From: Calditrichota bacterium
GTDB lineage: Bacteria > Electryoneota > RPQS01
Assembly: GCA_020057985.1 (NCBI GenBank)
Contig: JAGVEU010000327.1
Location: 1 to 5,293 of the forward strand
Direction of reading: 5' to 3'
Length of the DNA stretch: 5,293 bases
In this document: one piece after another, positions 1 to 5,293 of the stretch
Position numbering within the stretch: the stretch's first letter is position 1
Layout: every line of letters starts with the position of its first letter
Made by a program: the position numbers and the translations under genes
The notes under the pieces: generated by a model
What the model was told of the DNA's origin: nothing
The model's database searches: none
What the model saw: the letters and a program-made list of their open reading frames with translations, nothing else

Positions 1-803
1 ACATAGCTGCGACCGACGCGCGGCGAGCGTACCCACGTCACTGCATTTTTTCTGGGCGGCGGACCATAATGATCGCGGTAATAATCCGAAAGAAACATGG
101 TCTCGTTAATCAACGCTTGCGGCAGTGTGTCGGTCTGCGTGTGATAGATGGCCATGACCATGCCTTCGGAGGCTCCTCCGGTCACTCGAAAATCCGGTGA
201 CGCAATCAGCACAATGTCATTCTTGGGAGGTGTGAATCCTTGAAAGATGGTCTGCGTAAGACCGCTGGTGCCAATCGGTTTGGAACGGCTTAAGCTTCCG
301 GTGGAGACCCAACGAAACCGTGAGTCGGCCTCAATCTCAATACGATACGTATCAAATGCCGTGCGGGTGTGAGGATAGTAGCCCGATGCTCGCGTCAGTT
401 CAATGATGCTTTCCGAAATACGGTCGGAGGAATTGACCAGCCCCGACAATTTCCCTTCGTAAGAAATCTTCACAGTCGTGGTTTTCTGCTTCCTTCTGGC
501 TCGCAATTTGATTTCATAAGCCGCTGAGCCTCGTGAAGCTAATGGCGGCGCAACTTCAGCAGCGCGTCCCCAATCCACAACCGCTCCCGCGCATTTCACC
601 TGCGAAATCGAAAACTCCTGACCGAGGAAAAAAACAAAATACTCCTCTGCGCCCTCCGGAACTCCAATCACATCAGCCTCACCTTTCAATTCACCAGAGG
701 CCGCATCAATCCGGAGCTTGAGGTTCAAACCCTGTGCATCAAAGGCAAAGGCGGACAGCGAGAAGAGTAGGATGAAGTATATAGGAAGCAAGAATGATTT
801 CAT
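1..803 (-). CDS. Secreted M1-family metallopeptidase-like protein, N-terminal part (3' end cut by window edge)
   Basis: The reading frame is open from the ATG at 803-801 to the left edge: 267 full codons plus two bases, with no stop. Residues 1-20 form a Sec signal peptide (MKSFLLPIYF, a hydrophobic run, then SAFA), with likely cleavage after A20, so the product is exported. What follows is beta-rich and resembles the N-terminal beta-saddle domain of M1 aminopeptidase-like proteins: VKISYEGKLSG (111-121), IELTRASGYYP (134-144), then a hydrophobic-strand pattern and LSDYYRDHYGPPP (238-250) followed by VTWVRSPRVG (255-264), the usual lead-in to the catalytic domain. The zinc site (HEXXH) would lie outside the window, so catalysis cannot be judged; it could be an inactive relative. 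It starts 41 bases after the preceding gene. No clear Shine-Dalgarno sequence precedes the ATG, and I see no convincing promoter or terminator in the gap. The link to respiration is unknown and may be only positional. Confidence 0.6.
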   Translation of the reverse strand, partial: MKSFLLPIYFILLFSLSAFAFDAQGLNLKLRIDAASGELKGEADVIGVPEGAEEYFVFFLGQEFSISQVKCAGAVVDWGRAAEVAPPLASRGSAAYEIKLRARRKQKTTTVKISYEGKLSGLVNSSDRISESIIELTRASGYYPHTRTAFDTYRIEIEADSRFRWVSTGSLSRSKPIGTSGLTQTIFQGFTPPKNDIVLIASPDFRVTGGASEGMVMAIYHTQTDTLPQALINETMFLSDYYRDHYGPPPRKNAVTWVRSPRVGRSY

Positions 804-844
804 AAGGTAATCTTGAATTAGGCTTTGAGCATTTTTGTATTCAC

Positions 845-1525
845 TCACCCGCAGCAGGGCGGCGCCGTTTCCGGAGCGGCCATCAAACCTGCGACTCCCC
901 TCCAGATCAGGATTGCGCCACTGAGGGCAAGCACGATCTCACCGGCCAGATTTCCGAAGCGGCTCCAACGCTGAGGAATCCATCGCATCATTGCTCCAAG
1001 TCCAAGCAGTGCGGGAGTCGTGCCTAATCCAAAGGCCTGCATCAGCATCATGCCGGAAATGGATTCTCCGGAAGCTGCGCTGCGGGCAACCATGGCATAC
1101 AAGAGTCCGCACGGAAGCAGCGCAGCCGAGATTCCCAACAGCAAGGGAGCGCTCTTGCCGGCTCGCATGGCAAATTTTGTGAGTGCCACAAGTGGGCTGG
1201 AAACACTGGTACTCCGACGCACTCTTGACCAGAGAATCACGGCCAGCATCATGGCTCCTCCGGCAAGCGAGACAATGGCGGTGGCTCTGCCAAGCAGTCC
1301 CGATCCGACAATCACGGAGCCAAGCAAGCCGGCCAATAGACCGAGAACACTGTAACTAAGCAGTTTCCCAAGCACAAAAAAGAGCGGCCCGCTCAGACTG
1401 CTCTTGAACAAACTCGAACGACAGCCGATTGCGGCCAGCGGCCCGCACATGCCAATACAGTGCAGCGAACCGGCAAGTCCGGCAATCAAAGCGGTAAGCA
1501 AATCGGCAGAACTTGCGAGAGTCAT
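845..1525 (-). CDS. TauE/SafE-family (DsbD_2-like) small membrane protein of cbb3 oxidase cluster
   Basis: A 226-residue, very hydrophobic protein with about six membrane segments (roughly 7-33, 46-74, 79-99, 126-149, 156-180 and 193-215). The first segment carries GSLHCIGMCGP (19-29), the signature of the 'sulfite exporter TauE/SafE' or DsbD_2-like family, distantly related to the CcdA/DsbD membrane domain. A second conserved Cys sits in LLPCGLLY (136-143), and the protein ends in PPCCG. The family name comes from distant relatives; sulfite export is not implied here. Members are often found beside ccoG/ccoH, and a role in copper or thiol-redox maturation of the oxidase is plausible but inferred. 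The ATG lies only three bases after the fixH stop (TGA GCG ATG), so it is probably translated by coupling. A short GC-rich hairpin followed by six T residues lies within its own coding sequence (minus strand, 1394-1376). Family assignment is firm; function is not. Confidence 0.88.
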   Translation of the reverse strand: MTLASSADLLTALIAGLAGSLHCIGMCGPLAAIGCRSSLFKSSLSGPLFFVLGKLLSYSVLGLLAGLLGSVIVGSGLLGRATAIVSLAGGAMMLAVILWSRVRRSTSVSSPLVALTKFAMRAGKSAPLLLGISAALLPCGLLYAMVARSAASGESISGMMLMQAFGLGTTPALLGLGAMMRWIPQRWSRFGNLAGEIVLALSGAILIWRGVAGLMAAPETAPPCCG

Positions 1526-1528
1526 CGC

Positions 1529-2023
1529 TCAGCGTTCCACAAAGAAGTCATGCCGCCGATAATACTCCTGCCGTCCGCGAGTCAAGTGCACAATCGCTTG
1601 CCATGATCCGCGTTCCAAAGTTCTTGGCAACGGCACAAAGTACTTTCCAGCACCCATGACCCTTAGTTTCGCAGACGGAATGTCAAGCGCTTGATCTGAG
1701 GGGCGATACAACGCAAGTTCACCTATCAGAGAACCGCAAGGCTGCCCATCGGCCTCGTGAACTTCCACTTCAAGCAGCGGCATTCCCGCTTGCTCAGTGG
1801 GCAATGTGCGGATGGCCAAACTCCAGCCCGTCGCTTCGGTGGCGGCTTGTTTTGCAGAAAGTTCCTTGAGATTATAGCCTTCAGCATAGTATCGGCTGCT
1901 AATGAGTTCCGGGCGATGTCTTACCGCAACCGTGACCACAGCAAGAATCAATGCCAGAAAAACCGCCATGGCTACCGCGAGCCCTACCGGCCATACTCTG
2001 TCATTGAAGTTCTTACTGCTCAT
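1529..2023 (-). CDS. ccoH: FixH/CcoH, cbb3 oxidase assembly protein
   Basis: FixH-family protein, 164 residues from the ATG at 2023. A short cytoplasmic N-terminus leads to the typical RVWPVG entry (9-14) and a single membrane helix (about 11-34), then RYYAEGYNLKE (44-54), which matches the conserved YY-x-x-G-x-N-x-x-E region, and a periplasmic beta-sandwich ending in RRHDFFVER. CcoH interacts with the oxidase subunits and is needed for stable assembly of the complex; that is family knowledge. The gene overlaps the 3' end of ccoG by 11 bases and stops three bases before the next gene. The start is uncertain: in-frame alternatives are ATG at 2041 (170 residues) and TTG at 2053 (174 residues), none with a strong Shine-Dalgarno. 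I chose 2023 because it puts the usual short tail before the helix. One Cys occurs in the periplasmic domain (DGQPCGSL, in the early strands). Confidence 0.88.
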   Translation of the reverse strand: MSSKNFNDRVWPVGLAVAMAVFLALILAVVTVAVRHRPELISSRYYAEGYNLKELSAKQAATEATGWSLAIRTLPTEQAGMPLLEVEVHEADGQPCGSLIGELALYRPSDQALDIPSAKLRVMGAGKYFVPLPRTLERGSWQAIVHLTRGRQEYYRRHDFFVER

Positions 2024-3464
2024 GGTGTTCTTCACTGTCATGAATCGGCCCAAGAAACATGGCCGTTGCCGTGCTCAGGACTTGACCATTCCCCATCAGC
2101 TTGATCTCGAGCGGTGTCGAAGATTCACTTATTCTATCTTCCTTCCATAGCACATAGGCTTCGGCAGAAATCCGTTCACCGGACTTGAGTTCAAAGGGCT
2201 GTCCCGGCACGAGCAATTGCATATCAGTCTTGCCATTCAGCTCGACGGTCACCTTTCGTGACACCGCGTCCGTATTCGTAATATTCAGCGTGTACCGATT
2301 GCGCACCATTTCATCCTCCTGCACAAGATAAGGTGTACCCGGTGGGCGAACAATTGTCAGGTTTACAATCTCGCGCCCTGCAAGCCGAAGCGTGAACATG
2401 GTAAGCAGCACTGCAAGGACAACGACATAAAGCACGACTCTCGGACGCAGAGTTTTCCTTGATTTCCGTTCCAGACCGGCCAACGAATCGTAGCGTATCA
2501 AACCACGAGGCCTGCTGATCTTATCCATGACTGAATCACAGGCATCAATGCAGGCTACGCAATTCACACATTCCAGTTGCAGCCCATCGCGGATATCAAT
2601 TCCTGCCGGACATACCTGAACGCAACGTTTGCAATCCACACAATCGCCGCCTGTGATTCCCGGTCTCAAGGGCATTCGGGGTTCGCCGCGCAACGGATCA
2701 TAACCGATAATCAGCGAGTGCTCGTCGAGCATGACACTCTGCAAACGAGCATACGGGCAAAGAAAGGCGCAGAACTGCTCGCGAAACCACACAAAGTTGA
2801 AATACGTCGTTCCGGTCAGTACCCAGACAACCGCCGCCGCAGCGGGGTGCGTGTCGGGACGGAACACCATGTTGTATACACCTTCAGGGCCGACGAAATA
2901 GGCAGCAAAGCTCAAGCCGAGTAAGTTCGAGATGAGCAGGTAGAGACTGTGCTTCGAGATTTTCTTTACCCAGTAACGGTCATCATGTGGCCCGCTGTCC
3001 AGCTTACGCCGTTGCAGGTGAGAGCCTTCAATCCAGCGCTCGACCCTGCGAAAAACCCCTTCCAGATAGACAGTTTGTGGACATGCCCAGCCGCACCATA
3101 ATCTGCCCAGCAATGCCGAAAACAGAAACAACGCAAGGGTCAGAATCAGCACTAACAGCGCAAGCAAAAAGAGATCCGACATGACAAAGGTCGCGCCGAA
3201 AATACTAAAGTGGCGCGCGGGCACATCCAGTCTTAAGAATGGATGCCCTCCGACAGAAAGAAACGGAGCCAACAAGTAGAATACAATCAGCACAACTCCG
3301 AGTATATCTCGAGCCTTAAGAAATCTGCCGAAGACAATATCGGAGTACACCCACTTCCGCTTGCCACTCTCGCCGATGGTTGCGCTGCGTTCCGGCGCTT
3401 GCGACAGTCTTGAAAGGTCGGGCTTCACAGATGTTGGACGGTCTTTTATGTCCGCTTCAGACAT
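2013..3464 (-). CDS. ccoG: CcoG, membrane iron-sulfur cupric reductase for cbb3 oxidase assembly
   Basis: A 483-residue polyferredoxin-like membrane protein of normal family length. Order: soluble N-terminus (1-53) with KRKWVYSDIVFGRF; membrane helices near 54-72, 92-118, 174-192, 209-226 and 342-361; between them WCGWACPQTVYLEGVF (123-138) and CAFLCPYARLQSVM (232-245), whose paired Cys are family-conserved; two 4Fe-4S motifs, CVDCKRCVQVCP (275-286) and CVNCVACIDACD (299-310); and a C-terminal Ig-like periplasmic domain (about 368-473) typical of FixG. CcoG proteins reduce Cu(II) to Cu(I) and act in copper delivery to the CuB centre of CcoN; all cysteines expected for this are present. Start: the ATG at 3464 shares a base with the TGA of ccoP (TGATG), which argues for coupled re-initiation and against the in-frame GTG one codon upstream at 3467. 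The stop (TAA) lies inside fixH, an 11-base overlap. Confidence 0.96.
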   Translation of the reverse strand: MSEADIKDRPTSVKPDLSRLSQAPERSATIGESGKRKWVYSDIVFGRFLKARDILGVVLIVFYLLAPFLSVGGHPFLRLDVPARHFSIFGATFVMSDLFLLALLVLILTLALFLFSALLGRLWCGWACPQTVYLEGVFRRVERWIEGSHLQRRKLDSGPHDDRYWVKKISKHSLYLLISNLLGLSFAAYFVGPEGVYNMVFRPDTHPAAAAVVWVLTGTTYFNFVWFREQFCAFLCPYARLQSVMLDEHSLIIGYDPLRGEPRMPLRPGITGGDCVDCKRCVQVCPAGIDIRDGLQLECVNCVACIDACDSVMDKISRPRGLIRYDSLAGLERKSRKTLRPRVVLYVVVLAVLLTMFTLRLAGREIVNLTIVRPPGTPYLVQEDEMVRNRYTLNITNTDAVSRKVTVELNGKTDMQLLVPGQPFELKSGERISAEAYVLWKEDRISESSTPLEIKLMGNGQVLSTATAMFLGPIHDSEEHHEQ

Positions 3465-4120
3465 CACGCCTTTTTCTTTACTGGACTCTCAACCGGTTTT
3501 GCTTTGGCGGAATCCGTCTGCGCCTCCTGTGTGTCGGCAGGTTTGCGAATGTCGGCCATATTGTACTCGATTCCTTCCGGTTTCTTGCCCTTTACTTGCG
3601 GCGAGTTCTCCCAAAGTGTCAAGGTATAGGCGGCAAGAGTCTTGATCTTTCGATCACCAAGAATTGGCCCCCAAGCGGGCATTCCCTTGGCAGAAACACC
3701 GTTCGTGATTGTATTGATAATATCCTTTTCGTAGGGGCCATGCACCCAGAAAGCATCCGTCAGATTGGGACACAAACCGCCCTCGGCATAGGTTCCATGA
3801 CAAGTCACACAGAAAGTGCCGAAGTATTTCTTGCCTGCGGCAACGGGATCTTTATCCAAGACGCCAGACGCTTCGAGTTCAAGTTGTCGTGCCTCCTGCA
3901 CTTTCGCCGCCTGTGCTATGCCTGCTTTCAGTTCGTTGCCGGGCAGAATATCCAGAATGTGCACGACGGGAACATAGACAATCGCAAAGACGAAGCTAAA
4001 CACAAACAAATAGACCCACCACTTCGGCAGGGGATTGTCCGCTTCCTGAATGCCGTCATACTCATGATCGAGTAAGGGTTCATCGCTGTAATCATGATCC
4101 TGTTTCTTGCGATCAGTCAT
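3464..4120 (-). CDS. ccoP: CcoP, cbb3 oxidase subunit III with a single heme c site
   Basis: A 218-residue membrane-anchored cytochrome c subunit that takes electrons from the periplasmic donor and passes them to CcoO/CcoN. The N-terminus shows the FixP_N pattern: DHEYDGIQEADNPLPKWW (18-35), then one membrane helix (about 34-55). The periplasmic part has one CVTCH heme site (104-108), PNLTDAFWVHG (118-128), and GMPAWGP (146-152), whose Met147 is the likely axial ligand. Classical CcoP has two CXXCH motifs and is nearer 290-310 residues; here there is only one, so this is a mono-heme form. After the heme domain comes a Lys/Ala/Pro-rich tail (about 175-218, ending VKKKA). The ATG at 4120 overlaps the ccoQ stop by eight bases (ATGACTGA) and has the best ribosome binding site in the window; a longer in-frame extension back to 4258 lies wholly inside ccoQ and is not credible. 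The stop overlaps the ccoG start by one base. Confidence 0.95.
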   Translation of the reverse strand: MTDRKKQDHDYSDEPLLDHEYDGIQEADNPLPKWWVYLFVFSFVFAIVYVPVVHILDILPGNELKAGIAQAAKVQEARQLELEASGVLDKDPVAAGKKYFGTFCVTCHGTYAEGGLCPNLTDAFWVHGPYEKDIINTITNGVSAKGMPAWGPILGDRKIKTLAAYTLTLWENSPQVKGKKPEGIEYNMADIRKPADTQEAQTDSAKAKPVESPVKKKA

Positions 4121-4322
4121 TCTTGATCTCCTTCTGCAAAAATGCACTTTCGCCCTGTTGCAGCACTCCGTCTTCAAGGGGAAGAGTACTCTGCCGCGCA
4201 AAGCGACTACGCCTGCCGGCAATGGTCCAGATAAGAATGCCAACAAAGCAGAGCACAAAGATAATCAGCGAAATTTGCGACCACAGCGAGTTGGCTGATA
4301 AAGTTAGGACGTCCCGAATCAT
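4113..4322 (-). CDS. ccoQ: CcoQ/FixQ, small accessory subunit of cbb3 oxidase
   Basis: A 69-residue protein with one membrane helix (about 14-35, SQISLIIFVLCFVGILIW), a basic cluster just after it (GRRSRF, 36-41), and a hydrophilic tail. The post-helix stretch RFARQSTLPLED (40-51) fits the CcoQ pattern in which a basic segment is followed by an Ala/Ser-x-Leu-Pro motif and acidic residues. In characterised systems CcoQ stabilises the complex, especially the attachment of CcoP. Its position between ccoO and ccoP supports the call. The start overlaps the stop of the fused ccoNO gene as ATGA (4322-4319), with GAGG five bases upstream (4331-4328), and its end overlaps ccoP by eight bases. The tail after residue 52 is longer than in the shortest CcoQ proteins but not unusual. 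CcoQ is poorly conserved in sequence, so the call rests on topology, motif and context together. Confidence 0.88.
   Translation of the reverse strand: MIRDVLTLSANSLWSQISLIIFVLCFVGILIWTIAGRRSRFARQSTLPLEDGVLQQGESAFLQKEIKND
4128..4135 (-). promoter_or_regulatory. Ribosome binding site of ccoP
   Basis: On the minus strand AGAAGGAG is followed by seven bases and then the ATG at 4120. It is the strongest Shine-Dalgarno match in the window. It lies inside the ccoQ coding sequence and fixes the ccoP start at 4120 rather than at an upstream in-frame codon. Confidence 0.75.
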
Positions 4323-5293
4323 GGAAACCTCACAATCTGCTTTTGAGCAACATCCTTGCCGAGCCGCTGCAAATAAGCGATCAACGCCACAACTTCCTTG
4401 TCGGCGGTATCCTTGTAACCTTCAGCCGCCAGCCGCGCAGCAATTTCCTCGGCCTGTTTGCGCAGATCGCGGGTGGCGTTGCGAATATCCTGCTCGGTGT
4501 AAGGAACATTCAGCTTGCGCATGACCCGTAGCTTGGCAGCCGTATCAGTCGTATCAAGTTTATTTTCATAGATCCACGGATAGGGCGGCATAATCGAACC
4601 CGGCGAAGTTGAGCGCGGATCCTTGAAATGCAGATAGTGCCAGTGATCCGGATATTTTCCTCCCACGCGATGTAAATCCGGCCCGATGCGGCGCGAGCCC
4701 CATTCAAACGGATGATCGTATTCAAACTCGCCCGGCTTGGAGTATTCTCCATAGCGCAAGACCTCATCTCTTAGCGGCCTCACCATTTGTGAGTGACAAT
4801 TCAGGCAACCCTCTCGGATATAGAGATCACGCCCCTCCAGTTCCAGTGGTGTGTACGGTTTTGCCGCTGATGCATACATGGGCACATAACTTTTCGGCAT
4901 GAGCAACGGGCCGATCTCGATAGCACCCCCGACTCCCGCCGCCATTAAAGCAAGCAGCGCAAAGGCTAACGGCTGACCTTCGAGCAGATGATGCCAGGCG
5001 GTTTTCGGAGCGTAGCTCGCTGGTTTTAACGAGGCTAAGGACGGAGCTTGTGCAACCGTGTCCTCAAGCTCTTTTGCCCCGACACAAGTCTTGCGAAGAT
5101 TATAGATCATGAGCACAAGTCCGGTGAAATACAGCAGACCGCCGAGGAGTCGCATGTGATAGAAAGGCATGATTTGCTGAATGGTCTCCACAAAATTCGG
5201 ATAGGCAAGCAGGCCGTCAGCGTCAAACGCACGCCACATCAGGCCCTGCATTAATCCTGCCGTCCAGATTGGAATAATGTACAGAATGATGCC
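4319..5293 (-). CDS. ccoNO: Fused CcoN-CcoO of cbb3 oxidase (C-terminal part; 5' end outside the window)
   Basis: The frame is open from the right edge (5293) to the TGA at 4321-4319: 324 codons in the window, with the start lying outside. The first part is the end of CcoN: LYIIPIWTAGLMQGLMWRAF (codons 4-23 from the edge), PNFVETIQQIMPFYHMRLLGG, and a last helix ending MIYNLRKT. Without a stop or a re-initiation site the frame runs through a polar linker (about codons 72-104) into CcoO: anchor helix (about 107-131, AFALLALMAAGVGGAIEIGP), PYTPLELEGRDLYIREGC, heme c site CLNCH (163-167; bases 4807-4793), QMVRPLRDEVLRYGEYS, YDHPFEWGSRRIGPDLHRVGG, and SIMPPYPW with axial Met235. CcoN reduces oxygen at heme b3-CuB; CcoO relays electrons to it. 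Separate ccoN and ccoO genes are the proteobacterial rule; a fusion is known in Bacteroidota and some other phyla. The gene ends in a 4-base overlap with ccoQ. Confidence 0.96.
   Translation of the reverse strand, partial: GIILYIIPIWTAGLMQGLMWRAFDADGLLAYPNFVETIQQIMPFYHMRLLGGLLYFTGLVLMIYNLRKTCVGAKELEDTVAQAPSLASLKPASYAPKTAWHHLLEGQPLAFALLALMAAGVGGAIEIGPLLMPKSYVPMYASAAKPYTPLELEGRDLYIREGCLNCHSQMVRPLRDEVLRYGEYSKPGEFEYDHPFEWGSRRIGPDLHRVGGKYPDHWHYLHFKDPRSTSPGSIMPPYPWIYENKLDTTDTAAKLRVMRKLNVPYTEQDIRNATRDLRKQAEEIAARLAAEGYKDTADKEVVALIAYLQRLGKDVAQKQIVRFP

Noticed and set aside
533..721. A 62-codon plus-strand frame with Pro/Gln-rich translation
   Set aside because: It is opposite the M1-like gene, which has a signal peptide and a domain-like pattern; no ribosome binding site or family resemblance.
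804..844. Possible promoter in the 41-base gap before the M1-like gene
   Set aside because: AT-rich, but no paired -35/-10 elements at proper spacing that I could defend, and no FNR-like inverted repeat (TTGAT-N4-ATCAA).
1020..1355. A 111-codon plus-strand frame within the SafE-like gene region
   Set aside because: Antisense to a clear membrane protein gene with family motifs; no independent support.
3380..4075. A 231-codon open frame on the plus strand opposite ccoP and the start of ccoG
   Set aside because: It is fully antisense to well-supported genes, its translation shows no recognisable domain, and it is explained by codon bias of the minus-strand genes.
4121..4258. In-frame N-terminal extension of ccoP to 4258
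   Set aside because: It would lie entirely inside ccoQ, lacks the family's N-terminal features, and a strong Shine-Dalgarno marks the start at 4120.
4510..4767. An 85-codon minus-strand frame inside ccoO
   Set aside because: It sits in another frame of the conserved CcoO heme domain region; arginine-rich composition suggests an out-of-frame shadow.

Overview
The window carries the distal part of a cbb3-type (C-family) heme-copper cytochrome c oxidase operon, entirely on the minus strand. Six genes are packed end to end, followed by the start of a seventh. In transcription order, from the right edge leftwards, they are: the 3' part of a fused ccoN-ccoO gene (5293-4319, entering from outside the window), ccoQ (4322-4113), a short ccoP with one heme site (4120-3464), ccoG (3464-2013), ccoH/fixH (2023-1529), a small TauE/SafE-type (DsbD_2-like) membrane protein (1525-845), and, after a 41-base gap, the first 267 codons of a secreted protein that looks like the N-terminal domain of an M1-family metallopeptidase (803 to the left edge).

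The genes form a functional set. CcoN (catalytic, heme b / heme b3-CuB), CcoO (membrane-anchored mono-heme c) and CcoP (heme c) make the high-affinity terminal oxidase, and CcoQ is its small accessory subunit. CcoG (a cupric reductase family) and FixH/CcoH serve copper delivery and assembly. The SafE-like protein, with Cys-rich motifs in its membrane core, probably belongs to the same metal or redox maturation task. Junctions are 4-, 8-, 1- and 11-base overlaps and one 3-base gap, so a single transcript with translational coupling is very likely. The promoter, the bulk of ccoN, and any ccoS or ccoI lie outside the window.

The organism is a Gram-negative (diderm) bacterium capable of microaerobic respiration, with roughly balanced base composition. 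The fused ccoN-ccoO and the single-heme CcoP differ from the classical proteobacterial ccoNOQP layout and recall Bacteroidota and related FCB-group or candidate phyla. That placement is an inference from gene architecture, not a phylogeny.

I see no RNA genes, insertion sequences, CRISPR arrays or long repeats. No stretch over 300 bases lacks a gene. The system is a known one. The points worth a second look are architectural variants and the two least characterised genes at the 3' end.
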